A stretch of 64,000 nucleotides of DNA, from NCBI GenBank assembly GCA_002682825.1, contig NOKP01000006.1, positions 744,001-808,000 of the forward strand, in the 5' to 3' direction. The notes under the pieces are model-generated. The model ran no database searches and was not told the origin of the DNA. It saw nothing but the letters and a program-made list of their open reading frames with translations. The stretch's first letter is position 1. Every line of letters starts with the position of its first letter. The DNA comes from Neonectria sp. B-13. Taxonomy: Eukaryota; Ascomycota; Sordariomycetes; Hypocreales; Nectriaceae. Both the position numbers and the translations under genes were made by a program. Below, piece after piece: positions 20,753-33,397 of the stretch.

Positions 20753-22111
20753 TTAGTCCACTTTCCAGTGATCATGCTCATCAGAGCTCAAGGAGAGCTC
20801 TATTCCATACAGGACCATGGTCAACCCCACGTTGGTCCACTGCCATGTGCTCCCACCCACGTCACCACCCTTCAACGTCCAGCCATCTGGACCTTCGCTT
20901 GTTGAGAAATGTTGCAAGAGCAAGCTGGTGTAGACGGCAATCAATATTGATGGAGAAAACCAGTTGAGGAAGCTCAAAAGCATGCTCGCAGTCTCCGACT
21001 CCTCCCAGTCTTGCTCCTGCATGATGCCTTGTGCACCTGAGCTGCGTATCGATGGAATAATTCGTGTGGCGCAATAAAATACGAGTAGGCGGTAGGTGAG
21101 TGATATAATGACCGAAGGGGTAATAGTCTGGAAGGCCGCATAGAGGAGGGCAAAGGCAGAGTGAAGGGCTGAGGGAAGAGAGCCCATCATGTGGAGGAAG
21201 GTGGAGTAAGATGCCATGATAATGGGTGGCAAGGGAGGAATCTCGGGCTGCGAGCTCGCCTGGCCATCTGCTTGATCGGAGTGCTCGGAGGGTAGGTAGT
21301 CGGTGAATATTTGGTATACGCAAAGAACGATGTAAGCGAAGAGGAGGGATGACTCGATAGGGTTGCCTCGGCCGCTGCCGATGCCGAAAGCGCAGAGAAA
21401 GACCGCGGTAGTCATGGCAATACCGATCAGAGTCGCATCGAGGTTGCTGATCGAAGGGAACTGGGCGACCCGCCAGAGAAAGTAGACGGCGCTCGCCATG
21501 ATGGAGCTCGAGAAGACGAGGAGAACAATCTGCGCATGAGTTTTAGCACGTCATCGACCCCGGTTAAGAGAAAGAAAAAAACCACTTACCACCCAGGTAT
21601 CGCTTCTTCCACGGTTGACGAGCCACCGAGTGAGCTGTCCCGCAGCCTGAATGACAAGCAAGGTACAGAAGCCCTCCAGAAGCTGGAAGACGGGTCCCGA
21701 GTATCTCAGCACGTTATCCCATCCTCCCAGCGTAACAGTCTCGACGAGACCGTCCTTGCCAAAGGTCCATTCTCTCCAGCTTGTGCTCTTGGACTGGATC
21801 AAATCCCCGATCGTCCGCTCCACCCAGGTAGTGCTTCCCGCATCGACGGCAAACTGTCCCAGAGCCCAGATGAGCAGTGAGGGGATGACGATCCACTGTG
21901 CGGAGCGGAGGAAGGTGGAGACGAGGAAGCGAGAAGACGATTTCTCGGGAGTTAGAAACTCGAGGACGGAGTAAAAGATGTAGAAGAAGAAGAGGGCTAG
22001 GCTGTAGGCCAACCCGCTATCGCGGCCGCCAACATCGAAGGCGACGGGTATGGAGAGGACGATGCTGAGCAGGAAGATGGAGCTAAAGATGAAGCGGAAT
22101 ATCAACCACAT
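20753..22111 (-). CDS. ice2: Ice2-family ER membrane protein
   Basis: Two exons, 22111-21590 and 21529-20753, give 432 residues. The 60-bp intron has donor GTAAGT and acceptor GCGCAG and is in phase 0. The protein opens with MWLIFRFIFSSIFLLSIVLSIPVAFDVGGRDSGLAYSL split over a first hydrophobic helix and loop, a segment typical of the fungal Ice2 family. I count about eight to ten hydrophobic helices, no cleavable signal peptide and a short polar C terminus. Yeast Ice2 sits in the cortical endoplasmic reticulum, affects ER inheritance and links lipid droplets to phospholipid synthesis. The upstream frame stays open for 450 bp but contains no ATG, so the start at 22111 is well supported. Family assignment rests on recognised sequence character rather than a search. 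Confidence 0.82.
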
Positions 22112-24339
22112 CGGGGCGACAGGGCGACAGGCGTGGGCCGCGCCGAAGGAGCGGAAGTGGATGGGACGAGACGGCTGCTCAGAGAGTCTGCAGGTAGCAG
22201 GTGTGCATCCAAAGCGTGTGGCAGCAGCGGATGTTGAGAGCGACAGAGACAGCAAGATATCATCCAATAGACGTTGGGGAGGTTTTGCACATCGGACTCG
22301 GTCGTTGGCGTAGCTCGGTTCGGCTTGGATTCGCTCGGGGCAAGCGAAGGATAGGATTGTCGTGTCGTCGTAGGTCGAAAGGGAGCGAGTGCGAGAGCGA
22401 GCGGGCACAGAGGAGATGAGAGTCGGCTTCACGGTCGGAGATGGAGATGGAGATGGAGGAGAACGGGTGGGTATTAGGCTGGCTAAGAAAAGGAGCTTGG
22501 TGGTGGTGCTTTGGAGCGGGTGTGCTTTTTTGGTGGTGACTTCTAGGCCAGGCAAGGAAAGGTGGCTACATCAGGTAGCGGCCAAGTTTGCCAAGCAAGG
22601 GCCAAGTTTTGGTTATCGCTATCTTCACGTGTCAGTCCACAGCTCAACCGAAGCGCCTGCGCCTACGCCTGTGGATGCACCAATTTCTAAAGTGCTAGCC
22701 TCCACCTTGCTGGCGGCGGGGTTAGACTACAACGTCCTTGGCCTTCCTTCTGGCACGTTCCCGTAGAGGATCTGTGCGGAGACAAAAATCTGAACTGACA
22801 GGTCGAAGTGGTGAACCGTGAAACCGATGAAGAAAAGAAACCTCGGGGCAAACCAAGGGAGAATGAAGCAGAGACGATGGATGATGATCTGGGTCGCGTC
22901 ACACCGACACGATAAGGCTAAGAATACACTCTGGAGGCTAGCCACTTGTCTGGCACTGTATTCGCCTTGATCCTCACGCGATGCAACCATCACGCTATCT
23001 TGGTTGTGAGTGCATCACCGACCTACCCAGCACAACCAATTTGCGGTGCGGCACCAGGCCACCCGATGCCCCATACCAGCTGGACTCTGCCAAACAAAAT
23101 GGAGAATGCTGATATGTCTGCATATCCAAGACGGACCTGCATTATTTGTCTTTGTTGCATCCGTTTTATCTTCTTCTTTTGAAGCAGTGATGATCAAATT
23201 CTTCCAGCATCTCAGCAGCGTGAGGCACGGGTTCATGGGCCCCTCCATCGTGAAAAGCAATGTTAAGCCTCTTCAGGCTTAAAGCAGTTCCTAGCCCTTT
23301 TGTCATGATAAGATGGGCGTAATTCGTGAACCATGCACGTGGACGCACCTTCCTCGTGAGGGATTAGTTATCCGAGCTTGCAGCGATGTGGTGTGTCGTG
23401 TGTTCCGAGGTTATGCACCTATCCATCACCGCATTGCGGGAAGCCCTGATTCGATCTTGGCGTACTTGGCGATTAGATTCGACTCCACGTTGCCCTAGAG
23501 CCGCAACCAACTTCACTCCTTCATCATCACATCCCCTCTCATGGGTCGAACGTCCCAATTGCTTTCCTCCGAGCCTCGTACTGCTTGTACCAATTGCGGA
23601 AATCCTCCCTCCATGCGAATGCAACTCTTCAGTTGACACGTCTCCCGTCCTCCCTCCTCCGTCTCGACCGAGTCCGAATTTTCCTAGTACCAGTGGTGCC
23701 CGTACCCCATCGTAACTGAGCAAAAGTTTGCGCCAGAATACCCTGATAGAGCGAGGCATAGCCCGAGGACGAATTCCCATACTGCCCAAAAACTGCGCAG
23801 CTGTGAGTGCTGTTGTTGGTGCCCAGCGGCTTCAAAAAATATTCGTGCATCTCAATTCCTGCCCCAGTGGTGCAAGTGCTTCCTCCATATGACCTCGAAG
23901 AACAAAACAACAGTGCAAGACAAGTACTGGCCCCATGGTGTTAGTGTGACTAGTGTTGCTCTTATGTCTCTCATCTCACTATGCTGGTGTTGATGGTGGT
24001 AGTCGATGGTGGTGGTTGTTGGTCTTGGTGGTGATGATGCGTGGTCGAGGTTGGGTGTGAGAATTTCTCCCTCGGAGGTGGAAAGAACATCCGTGGATGC
24101 TTCAAACCACCGAGAAATATCACAAGGACCGACTTCGTTGTGCACGGAAAGCTTCACGCTGGGCGGTGGAAACTCTGCCGCTGGCTGGTTGCTGGGTGCC
24201 GGCGTTGGCGCGCGTTCACCAGTGAAGATGCCCTCCCACCTCACCGCAGCGCCAACCACCATTCACCACCACCACCAATCGCCCCTTTGGCGACCACCTG
24301 TCCCCATCAAGGGAGACATCGAGCACCGATGCCCTTATA

Positions 24340-24660
24340 GAACCAAATATCTCGCTCCCTTCCAACAGGGAGCGGAAGGCGCCGGAGTAGGTCCTCCGGT
24401 CAGGTCAAACCAGCTCCCTTGGCGGAGTGGGCTACGACTGCGCGACTCGACGACAACCTTAACGATCACCAACACGACGACACAGGGTTCGAATCCCGCC
24501 GCGGCAACATTCCCAAAAAAAAAACCGACGACAACCCTCGACAACAACTCATACACAACAACAATTCGAATAGGGACGTAGGAGCCTCCTGAAAAGGAGG
24601 CTCCGAACCCTTTTGCTACTTTTGCCATTTTAGACTTGATCCTAGGCGCATTAAATTCCA
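24340..24660 (+). mobile_element. Candidate tRNA-derived SINE or Pol III relic
   Basis: An 11-base match to a Pol III A box (TGGCGGAGTGG, 24420-24430) is followed 66 bp later by a canonical B box (GGTTCGAATCC, 24486-24496). The flanking bases do not fold into a normal acceptor stem, and the T arm pairs only over three bases, so this is not a working tRNA gene. A run of ten A follows at 24515-24524. Two perfect hairpins bracket it: 7-bp arms at 24354-24360/24367-24373 and 9-bp arms at 24581-24589/24596-24604. Together this fits a short interspersed element or a decayed tRNA-Leu/Ser-like gene. The outer limits are guesses. Confidence 0.45.
24581..24604. repeat. Perfect 9-bp inverted repeat
   Basis: GGAGCCTCC and GGAGGCTCC are separated by the six-base loop TGAAAA. 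The following bases are CGAACCCTTTT. A stem then T-run is compatible with a Pol III-type end, or the site may be a transposon terminus. Confidence 0.75.
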
Positions 24661-27584
24661 TGGCGGCAGCCTTGTTAAGGATGACAATAGAAATCTTGAA
24701 AATCCTCTAGACTGGGTGACAGTGGTATTAATGTGTGACTTTGATCTGTGATGTTAAGGTAGCAAGGGCACTACTACATAGCTCACTTACTACACACTGC
24801 AGAGAGGTTGTTTGAGTCATTCTACATTTGTGAATTTGTTCGTTTCTATGCCCCCACGCTGCTAATGATGTGTGAGTGTTGGAATTTCCGCAAGGCATTG
24901 CATGACTGCATACAGTGGCACCATGATTGTCTCCTAAAAGGCCAGACTCGAAAGCTATTGGGAAGATTCAAGCACTATTGATTTGGGGACATATTAGACC
25001 ACCCACTCCTAAACTCGATCCCTTCAGCCGCGTGATGGTTATATGGCATGCTAGACGCAACAAGCGCCTCACGGCGTTAGTCTGGAAACGACACACAACA
25101 GTCAGTTAGCACCCGGGACAACACCTTCGATCCATCGCTCAACCATCGTCGAATCATCTACTACGCGTACTAATCCAAACCACTAATTCCATGAGAGCAG
25201 TGGCCACCCCGGATCACTGGCACTCCCCAGTCCCTGACCCCTGCAAAATGTGCCTCCCACCACCGCGGCGAGCCCGAGCTGATCCCGACCAGCCGGATAT
25301 GGAGGCTCGCGAGCCCAGGCAGCCGGCTGTCGGCGCAACGTGACTGGTCCATGGTGCGGTTTGCGTAAGTACCTGGCTGAAGCAGATCATCGCATCCTCC
25401 GCTGGGAAGGGGGAAACTTGTGAAGCTTCGGCCACTCAGCCGCAATAGAACGAACCATTCCATTCCCTAGCGACTTCTTATTCCAACCCCGAGACGTGAG
25501 AACCGAGACGTGATGCTACGTGGGATCCGGCGTGGAGCTCGTTGCGCCCACGTACGTGCGTTCGTCCGTTCCAGGTTTGCTTTGTCTGGGTGGTGTACTG
25601 GTGCCCGAGGTTTGTCAAGACATGCCCCGGCCGGGAAGAAAGGAATAAGCTTAATTAAAGCTTTCGGCTGCTTTGGCCTTGTGCTAGGTTGAGGCTGAAC
25701 TCCCCGAACTCCCCGTGGTAGTTCTCATCGTGACTTATGAGAGGGAGTATAGACAACGCTGAAGACATCCCATCTCGCTCTCACGGCGAAGGGAACAGAG
25801 GGTGCCACGTCGTTTGTCACGAAATGAAGAGTCGGGTACTTCACCCATCGACTTCCGAACCTGAAAACAGACAGGGCCTACCCCCCCTGGGGTCCCCGAC
25901 GAGCCGCAGCCCTGTCTGCTCTAGTCAGAATGACGTCTTTCAAGCCTACACTGATGTGACGCACTGCCCTGGTAGCTGTACCCAACTAGCAAAACAACGC
26001 CACGAGCGACGATTCTGGACGCCAGAAAACATGAGCCTTCCGTTCGTGATGTCTATCGCTAGCCGTCGTCTTACCTCAACTTCACATCGCCTTACCTAAG
26101 TTCGAAATTTGCATCCCGCGGTCTCGTACCGTCTAGATTCGGGCAAATTCAAGGCAAGCGGCAATGCCTGTTGAATTAGTTCGATTGCGTGCTTTCTGTC
26201 AGTCGTAAGCTTTTCGTAATGGATATACTTGAGGCGAGAGAGTAGCGCCGAGAGATGGAGATGGAGAAGAAAGTGGTCACCAAGAGGGCGACAGACAAGC
26301 CAAATCCCGGAGTCTTTTGGCACTGGCAAACTTGCTCTGTGATAGTGGCCTCCCCCCGAGTTGCCTACTTGGTGCTGCATAGTCGTTGACTGACTGGCCA
26401 GCTGCAAAGCAGCCACGCCATGCAGCATCCTACCTGTCTCACCACCTGGTAGCAACAGGAGCTGTCTCTGAGGGCAACTGATTAATCTGTGTCCTGTGTG
26501 AAATGCGCCCGGCCTCGCACTGAGCCCACAGTTTCGGGGAAGGCGGCCCAATCAGTGCGTGCCCGGACATTCCTCCCGCGCCCCATCGTTCCCTCCTGTT
26601 GCCCATGTACGTCCATGATCGACCGACGGCGGTCCGGGTTGGTGGCGTTGGGATTTACGCGACGATGCGATTTCCGGCGCTGACCCGCCTGTCGGTTTTA
26701 CTTGCCTCTGGGTCGTCGGTGGTGGGCGGCGCCGGAAGTTCGGCACTTGGCGCGGAGCGTTTTGCGGGACGGTTGGAGTGGGGGGCGGATCCTACATACA
26801 TAGTAGTACGCCGGCCTGCAGCATGGAGTAGACCCAGCAGCTAATAGAGTGCTGTTGTTGCATGGCTGTCCATGTCCACTGTCCTTGTTGGTCAGACCTG
26901 CTAGCCTAGAACTTCTGGGCTCCATGAAATTAGGTATTCCACTAGGATTCAGAGGACCGGGATGACTTACGCGTTGAGCGCTTGAGCCTTGAGCCTTGAG
27001 CCTACCTAAGCCTGTCTGTCTCAAATGGTTTGCATCCCAGTTGTGGAGTTGTGGTTCCTCCCCCATGGAACAACGTAAGTTGGTAAGATCGGGCTGGTCA
27101 GCTCTGGCAAAGCACCACGGGTGTGTGTGGGGAGCCTTGTCCATGGGGTGCCGGTGTGGTGTTTCGTCCTGGATCGTCCGGTCCGTACCCTGGTGACGTA
27201 TCGACCGATATGGAAGGCGTGCGAGGGGGCGTCCGTGAAGCAAGTCTTAGACGGCCGATGGATCCTAGGATGCTGGACCCTGTGCGAACGACGGTCAGAT
27301 TCTCTTGGAGTTGGGTCGAGGCCGGCTTTGCTGTTTGCCCTGCTTAAATATCGCCTGCTCCCGTCCCGTTGTTTTGAGCGTTTCAGTGCTCACTCTGGTG
27401 TTTCTCCTGGCCTATCTCCTGCCATCCTTCTCGTGCTTCTCTTTGGATTCCCAAAACCGGTATCCTAGACATAGGATAAGGAATGGAAGTGTAGTCGAAT
27501 CGATTGACATCTCACCACGACAATTGTCATACCCACCCTTCGAGCCCTCGCCTCCACGAAGACAAACACACAGACGACGGCATC

Positions 27585-29291
27585 ATGTCCGAAAAGTCTG
27601 CCTTCAAGTCTGCTCCCGACAGCCGCGACCTGGAGCCGGCTGAGCCCGCGCTTCCCTACTCCCGATGGGCCGCACTGTTCGGCGGGAGCGGTGTCACTGT
27701 TGGCCCCCGCATCGCCGGCCTGCCTGATTACATCAAGAACGATGTGTCGGACAGCGAGGACTCGAGCTCGGCGATTGTGAACAAGCAAATTGCGGCTGAG
27801 GATGGCTCCGCGATCCAATACCGAACCTGCTCGTGGCAGAAGACAGCTGCTTTGCTTTTCAGCGAGTACATCTGCCTCGCCATCATGAGTTTCCCCTGGT
27901 CGTACAGCGTGCTGGGCCTGGTTCCCGGTCTGATTTTGACCGTCGTCGTTGCCGCCATCGTGTTGTACACCAGTCTCGTGCTTTGGAAGTTCTGTCTCCG
28001 ACACCCTGAGGTGCGCGATGTGTGCGATCTTGGCCAGACGCTGTTCTGGGGCAAAGAATGGGCTTGGTGGGGAACAGCTGTCATGTTCATTCTGAACAAC
28101 ACCTTCATCCAGGTAAGTGAGATGATCCCCGAGGCGCACATTAGCATCTAACGTAAGGCAGGGTCTTCACGTCCTGGTGGGCGCCGAGTATATCAACACC
28201 ATGACAGAAAGCGACACCATTGGCCATTGCCGTACGGTGTCATTTTCCGTCGCCGTTACCATCATTTGCTGGGTGGCCTCGCTGCCCCGAACCTTTGACA
28301 TGATGTCAAAGCTCGGCACGGCCTCCGCAATCTTCACCTTCATTTCTGTCCTCCTCGCCGCCGTCTTTGCAGGTGTGCAAGGCACACCGGCTGGATATGA
28401 CGCCGCCACTCTGGGTGAGCCTATCGTCACGGCTTTCCCCGTGCGAGGAACGACCTTCGTCAACGGCATGTCCGCCTTCCTGAACATCAGTTACACCTTC
28501 ATTGGCCAGATTACTCTGCCCAGCTTCATCGCTGAGATGCGCGATCCTCGGTAAGCAGTCATTTCATGCGTGACTTGATAACACACAATCTAATGAAGCC
28601 ACAGCGACTTCCCCAAGTCACTCTGGGCTTGCACCATCGCCGAGATTTTCGTCTTTAGCATCGTTGGAGGTGTTGTATACGCCTACTCTGGCAACCAGTA
28701 CGTGACGGCGCCGGCCTTTGGCTCGCTGCAGACGGTGTACAAGAAGGCGGCGTTTTCGTTCATGATTCCTACCATCATCTTCTTGGGGTGCCTGTACGCG
28801 TCGGTGACAGCGCGGTTCGTCTTCTTCCGTGTGTTCCGCAACACCAAGCACGTCAACAGCCACACCGTGTTGGGCTGGGGTTCATGGGCTGGCATCTTGC
28901 TGGTGACTTGGATTTTTGCCTTCATCATCGCTCAGGTTATTCCTTTCTTCGGTTCCCGTAAGTTCTTCCAGTTTTGGCATCGCCCATCATTGATCACTGG
29001 CCACTGACACACTCCCTAGTGCTCTCCGTCATGTCGTCTCTCTTCGACTCTTGGTTTGGCTTCATCTTCTGGGGTGTCGCGTTCTTCCGGATGCGTACCG
29101 CTGACAACGCGGTGGGTCGACGACACAACCCTATCACGGACAAGATCGGGGTTGTGGTCAACGCACTTCTGATTGTGATTGGCATTATGTTCCTAACGGT
29201 GGGAACATATGCCAGTGTCCAGGGAATTGTCGACCAGTTCGAGGCCGGGTCGGTGCGAGGCGTGTTCTCGTGCGCTAGCAATGGTATCTGA
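27585..29291 (+). CDS. AAAP-family amino-acid transporter (Mtr-like)
   Basis: Four exons, 27585-28112, 28162-28550, 28605-28957 and 29020-29291, give 513 residues. All introns are short (49-62 bp) with GTAAGT or GTAAGC donors. The N terminus is a hydrophilic cytosolic tail of about 90 residues containing GPRIAGLPDYI. About eleven membrane helices follow, beginning at TAALLFSEYICLAIMSFPWSYSVLG and ending at VVVNALLIVIGIMFLTVGTYASVQG. The conserved FPWSYSVLG and INTMTESDTIGHCRTV segments resemble fungal neutral and aromatic amino-acid permeases such as Neurospora Mtr. The protein should import amino acids across the plasma membrane by proton coupling. Substrate range cannot be read from sequence. 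The gene stands alone, with gene-poor DNA on its left. Confidence 0.9.
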
Positions 29292-31172
29292 GCGTAGGGC
29301 AGTTAGTTCATGGTTGCTGTTGATACCCACGATGTAGTGCTTGGAGAGTCTGGTTTAATTATGTTGCATGAAGACGTCTGATAGGAGATAGACTTATTCT
29401 CAACGCGTTTTAATGTTGTATGTCTATCATATTACTTGGAATATCCGAAGTCGTTCGAGCCGACGGCTCTGAAATTTGACCACGTTGCCGGCCCGCGGCA
29501 TATCGGTGTCGATGAAGGTAGCTGTGGAGACCGTGATGTATTCTCCGGAGGACTCCTCATTTGATAACTGAGAGAAGAAATGTAGTTGAATGACACCACT
29601 ACCAATCCCAAGGCAACATAGATGAAGATTGAGGATGAAAGGTAAGGGATGAGGTTGAGTTGAGAGAGGTGAGGTCACTGAGCCGCAAGCCAAGAACAAC
29701 GCCACCGCCTGCCAAGAGCGCCGAGAAAGTATAACGGGCGCACCGCCGCACGTTCCCACTCTAAATCCAACAGCCATCGCGAGTCTGGAACTTGCCGAAG
29801 ACGCCACGTTCCTAAGTGCCCTCCCTTTTCCGCGAGGGAGCTATCAATCTGGGGTCAGTGTCTATCAATCTGAGAGAGGCGTGGTATAAGACGGTATCAT
29901 GATAGTAATCACGGCTCTCGAATCAGAGACATTTCATCCTCTAGTCCGTAGCCAAGATCCTTAATCATTAGCCTATGTTTCGAGAATAAAACCCAGAGAC
30001 TGACTGACTGGTTCTGAACCTGTAGTTTTCTCTCTGTAATCTCTAGGGCTCACGATCCAACTTGTGGAGTTGGGGTGAATTGATTGATAGCGAGCGTCTC
30101 CGCTTGTTGCAAATAACGGGCCAAGAAGACTTGACTTGTTACAAACCACCCCATTAGAGGTGGAGCACGACAGGGCCGCCCCTGAACAAAGAATCATACA
30201 TGCAACATCTTTTCGGGATTCTGATCACTATCGGCGACGTTGACGGAAGAGACAGGCAGCACGACTGAGTGCAGCAAGCTGTTTCCATGTGCGCCAATGG
30301 CTGAGAAACAAGCATGTGCAGTTAATTGAACATAATGGTCTGAGACCGGAGAGCGAGCCAGCCCCCATTGGACAGATTTAAGGTGAGACATGGATCCCTA
30401 GCTATCAAATTGGATTTCCTGCCGGGTCTTTGAGGCGCAATTGGTCTCGTATCCGTATATATATGCGCCGGATTTTGTTGCAGAACAGGAATCATACGCC
30501 TCTCTTGAAGTCATCCACGGCGATCAAGCCCCCCCTAGGGATATTCAACAAAAAGTAAAACACATCCACAAAAAACTGCACAAGCCCAGGCTTCAAGAGG
30601 GGAAGCTGGCGAAAGATATAAAAAAGAAGCTTTCAAGTTCCAACAAATACCGAAATATCGTACGGAAACCATGCTCGTCCCCGGAACTCGACGGCTCCGG
30701 ATGGCACCACTCGCACCACTTGTACCACTTGCGCCTCCCCGCCTCCCGCCCTGCTCCGAAAGCTTGGACAAAGTGATGAGTGTGGCAACTCTCAGCAGCT
30801 GCAGCCCGCTGCTCAGTGCTGTCGCTCGATTGCCACGCCCGGTAGCTCCCCGCTACCATTGGCTCACAGGCCACTATCGCCCCGCAATCCCTCTCTAAGG
30901 CCCCTCAAACAGCCCCCGATCCCCTGAAAGCTGCCCCTAAATTTTCACCGCCTTCCAGGTAACCTCCGAAAACCCCTGGTCATCTTTGTCCCTTGTCCCG
31001 CCTCCAACTTCACCTAGCACCGATTCGTTTTCCGTATTTCAACACCACACTCTCGCGCAAACTTGGCTGCCGCGTGTCCTCTTTCCCCCTCACCTCTTCC
31101 ATCGCCTCTCTTCGTTTCCTCTCGAAACTTCACCAAACAGAAAGAGGCACAAGAGACAAACCGATACTCACA
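29292..31172. promoter_or_regulatory. Intergenic region and leader of sphingolipid desaturase
   Basis: About 1.9 kb with no supported gene. The last roughly 395 bases before the desaturase start (30778-31172) are C-rich and contain no ATG, as expected for a transcribed leader. No TATA box stands out immediately upstream. Confidence 0.45.
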
Positions 31173-32469
31173 ATGACCTCCCGCGCCTCCACCGTCACCT
31201 CCAAGGCCAACGGCGACACGCCGGTCGTTGGCGATGATGCCTCTGCCAAGTCCCACGACTTCTTCTGGACCTACACCGAGGAGCCCCATCGCACCCGTCG
31301 CCTTGCCATCATCAAGGCGCATCCTGAGGTTCGTTTCCCCTGCGCCGCCATTGCCAATTGGTGCCCTCACCCAAACGCCCCCCCGCTGACGTTTCTCTCG
31401 CGCAACAGATCACCAAGCTCTGTGGCCCCGAGACATTGACCAAATGGGTCGTTCTCGGTGTCGTCACCCTTCAAGTCGTACTCGCCTGTCTCCTCCGGTC
31501 GACTCCCTTCTGGTCCTTCAGGTTCTGGGCCGTCGCCTACGTCTTTGGCGCCACCGCCAACCAGAACCTCTTCCTGGCCATCCACGAGATCTCCCACAAC
31601 CTAGCCTTCAAGAGCCCCCGCCTCAACCGCCTCATTGCCATATTTGCCAACCTACCCATTGGCATCCCCTACAGCGCCTCGTTCAGGGTACGTCTTTGCG
31701 CCGCTTGTGTTATATCCCCTCCATAGACGTCGTCCCAAGACGTGCCATCCTCAACGGATGAGATCTCGTCGAATCGCGTTGCTAACTTGTGCCTCTCCAG
31801 CCCTACCACCTCACTCACCACAAGTCCCTCGGCGTCGACGGCCTTGATACCGATCTTCCGACCGCCTTCGAAGCTGTTTTCCTCAACTCCATCCTCGGCA
31901 AGGCATTCTTCTGCACCTTCCAGATCTTCTTCTACGCCCTCCGCCCCATGGCCGTCTACCGCATCCCCCTGACCCAAATTCACTTGCTGAACGTCATCGT
32001 TCAAGTCTCCTTCGACGCCGCCCTCATCTACTTCGCTTCACCCAACGCATATCTATACCTCCTCGTCTCGTCTTTCCTCGCTGGAAGCCTTCACCCTCTC
32101 GCCGGCCACTTCATTGCCGAGCACTACGTTTACGAGACTGTTACCCCATCCCAGAAGCAGCCTGACAACCGCATCCCCATTCCTGAGACCTTCTCTTACT
32201 ACGGGCCCCTCAACTTCTTCACCTACAACGTTGGCCTCCACAACGAGCACCACGATTTCCCCGCTGTCCCTTGGACCCGCCTCCACGCCGTTCGCGACAT
32301 GGCCCCCGAGTTCTACGACAGCCTCCCCCGCCACGAGAGCTGGGTCTACGCCATCTGGCGCTTCATCCTGGACCCTAATGTCGGCATGACCTGCCGCGTC
32401 AAGCGCAAGGAGGGTGGCCGCATGGTCGGCGGTGCCGTCAACTGGAAGGATTCCGAGATCCAAGCCTAG
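31173..32469 (+). CDS. des1: Sphingolipid delta-4 desaturase
   Basis: Three exons, 31173-31328, 31409-31687 and 31801-32469, give 367 residues. The second intron has a TGCTAAC branch site near 31780. The N terminus (SHDFFWTYTEEPHRTRR) matches the short domain that precedes DES-type desaturases. The three iron-binding histidine boxes are present: HEISH (111-115), HLTHH (148-152) and HNEHH (292-296), with hydrophobic helices between them. The enzyme introduces the delta-4 double bond into dihydroceramide in the endoplasmic reticulum. In fungi it feeds glucosylceramide synthesis. Length and motif spacing are those of the family. No ER-exit or fusion domain is seen. Confidence 0.94.
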
Positions 32470-33397
32470 GTCCACGAAGTCAAATGGGAGTTGACTCGCT
32501 CTCCCTCCCACGATCCCCGAGGCGGAGGATCGTCATGAAAGGAAGTTGGCGTACATTCTGTTTTTGTAAGTCTTGTATTGGAAGAAAAGCGGGTAGTTAG
32601 TCTGTCTGTTGTCGCGATGTTTTAAAGTCACCTCTCGAGGGCGTTCCTTGGCATGAAGCCAGCAACAAAGTAACGTAGAGCAAGGTACGATAGGGGCAGA
32701 ATGTTTCGCGCAAGGCGTTTTGTTTTTTAGGTGGAAATATAGATGACCATCGTCGGGCAACCTCACCCCCTGAATATATGAAGATGATGCCCGAATTAGG
32801 TTAACCCCCTTAATCATCACCTTCCGCTAGCTCCTGAGAATCAACAACCAGGACCTGTCGTAAGAAAGCAAGTGATGACGCGGAAGATTCCGGACAATAG
32901 AAGACGCCTAGGTTCCAGCTAACACAAGAGCATGATAAAGAAAAAGAAAACAAAGCGAAAGAAAAAAGGCAGCTTGAGTATACACAGAGCCGTGTTGGTC
33001 AACTTTCGACTCCTCGGCTACTATCACCCTGACACCATCAATAATATTCAACCACGCTCATTGCCCACGATGACATTCACCGACCTTCTCCAATTTACCC
33101 ACTGCATTCGCCTTTCCCTCCCTTCTCCCATCTTGCGGCCTGCGTGCCTGCTCAGGTCCCTCACATGAGAATCGTCGATGCGCCCATACCACCTCGAATA
33201 AAGCATGCTCATTCAGTCCATGACCTCGTACACGAATGATCAGCCCAGTTTGGTGCTTTGATCTCACAGCTTTTTGGAGCTTGGTATGGCCTCAATCGCA
33301 TTCATCACCTCCTTGGACCTTGCCAACCTACGAGCGCAGTGCCCATTCCCGGTCGCCTCTCTTCAAGGAGCGTTGATTGCGAAGCCACTGTCCCTTT
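32470..33397. other. Convergent 3' intergenic region
   Basis: About 0.9 kb between the stops of the desaturase and the Scs2 homologue. It contains a purine-rich AAAGAAAAAG tract near 32936-32965 and no gene I can support. Confidence 0.45.

Larger units (their letters stand above)
22112..27584. other. Gene-poor 5.5 kb interval
   Basis: This is the largest interval without a supported gene. Open frames of 100-190 codons occur on both strands but have no domains, no splice support and mutually overlapping positions. Contents I can point to are a GGAGAT repeat near 22436-22460, GGT-rich simple sequence near 23985-24040, a SINE-like element at about 24340-24660, and the promoter of the amino-acid permease at the right end. 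Confidence 0.55.

Noticed and set aside
24411..24505. Functional tRNA gene
   Set aside because: A and B boxes are present, but the acceptor stem does not pair, the T stem pairs over only three bases, and no clear anticodon arm can be drawn.
24006..24661. Open frames of 191 codons (plus) and 108 codons (minus) over the SINE-like element
   Set aside because: They are made of translated simple repeats and the Pol III element; no conserved domain and no consistent start context.
26096..27243. Minus-strand frames of 151 and 181 codons left of the amino-acid permease
   Set aside because: No domain, composition unlike the neighbouring genes, and the region also has to hold the permease promoter.
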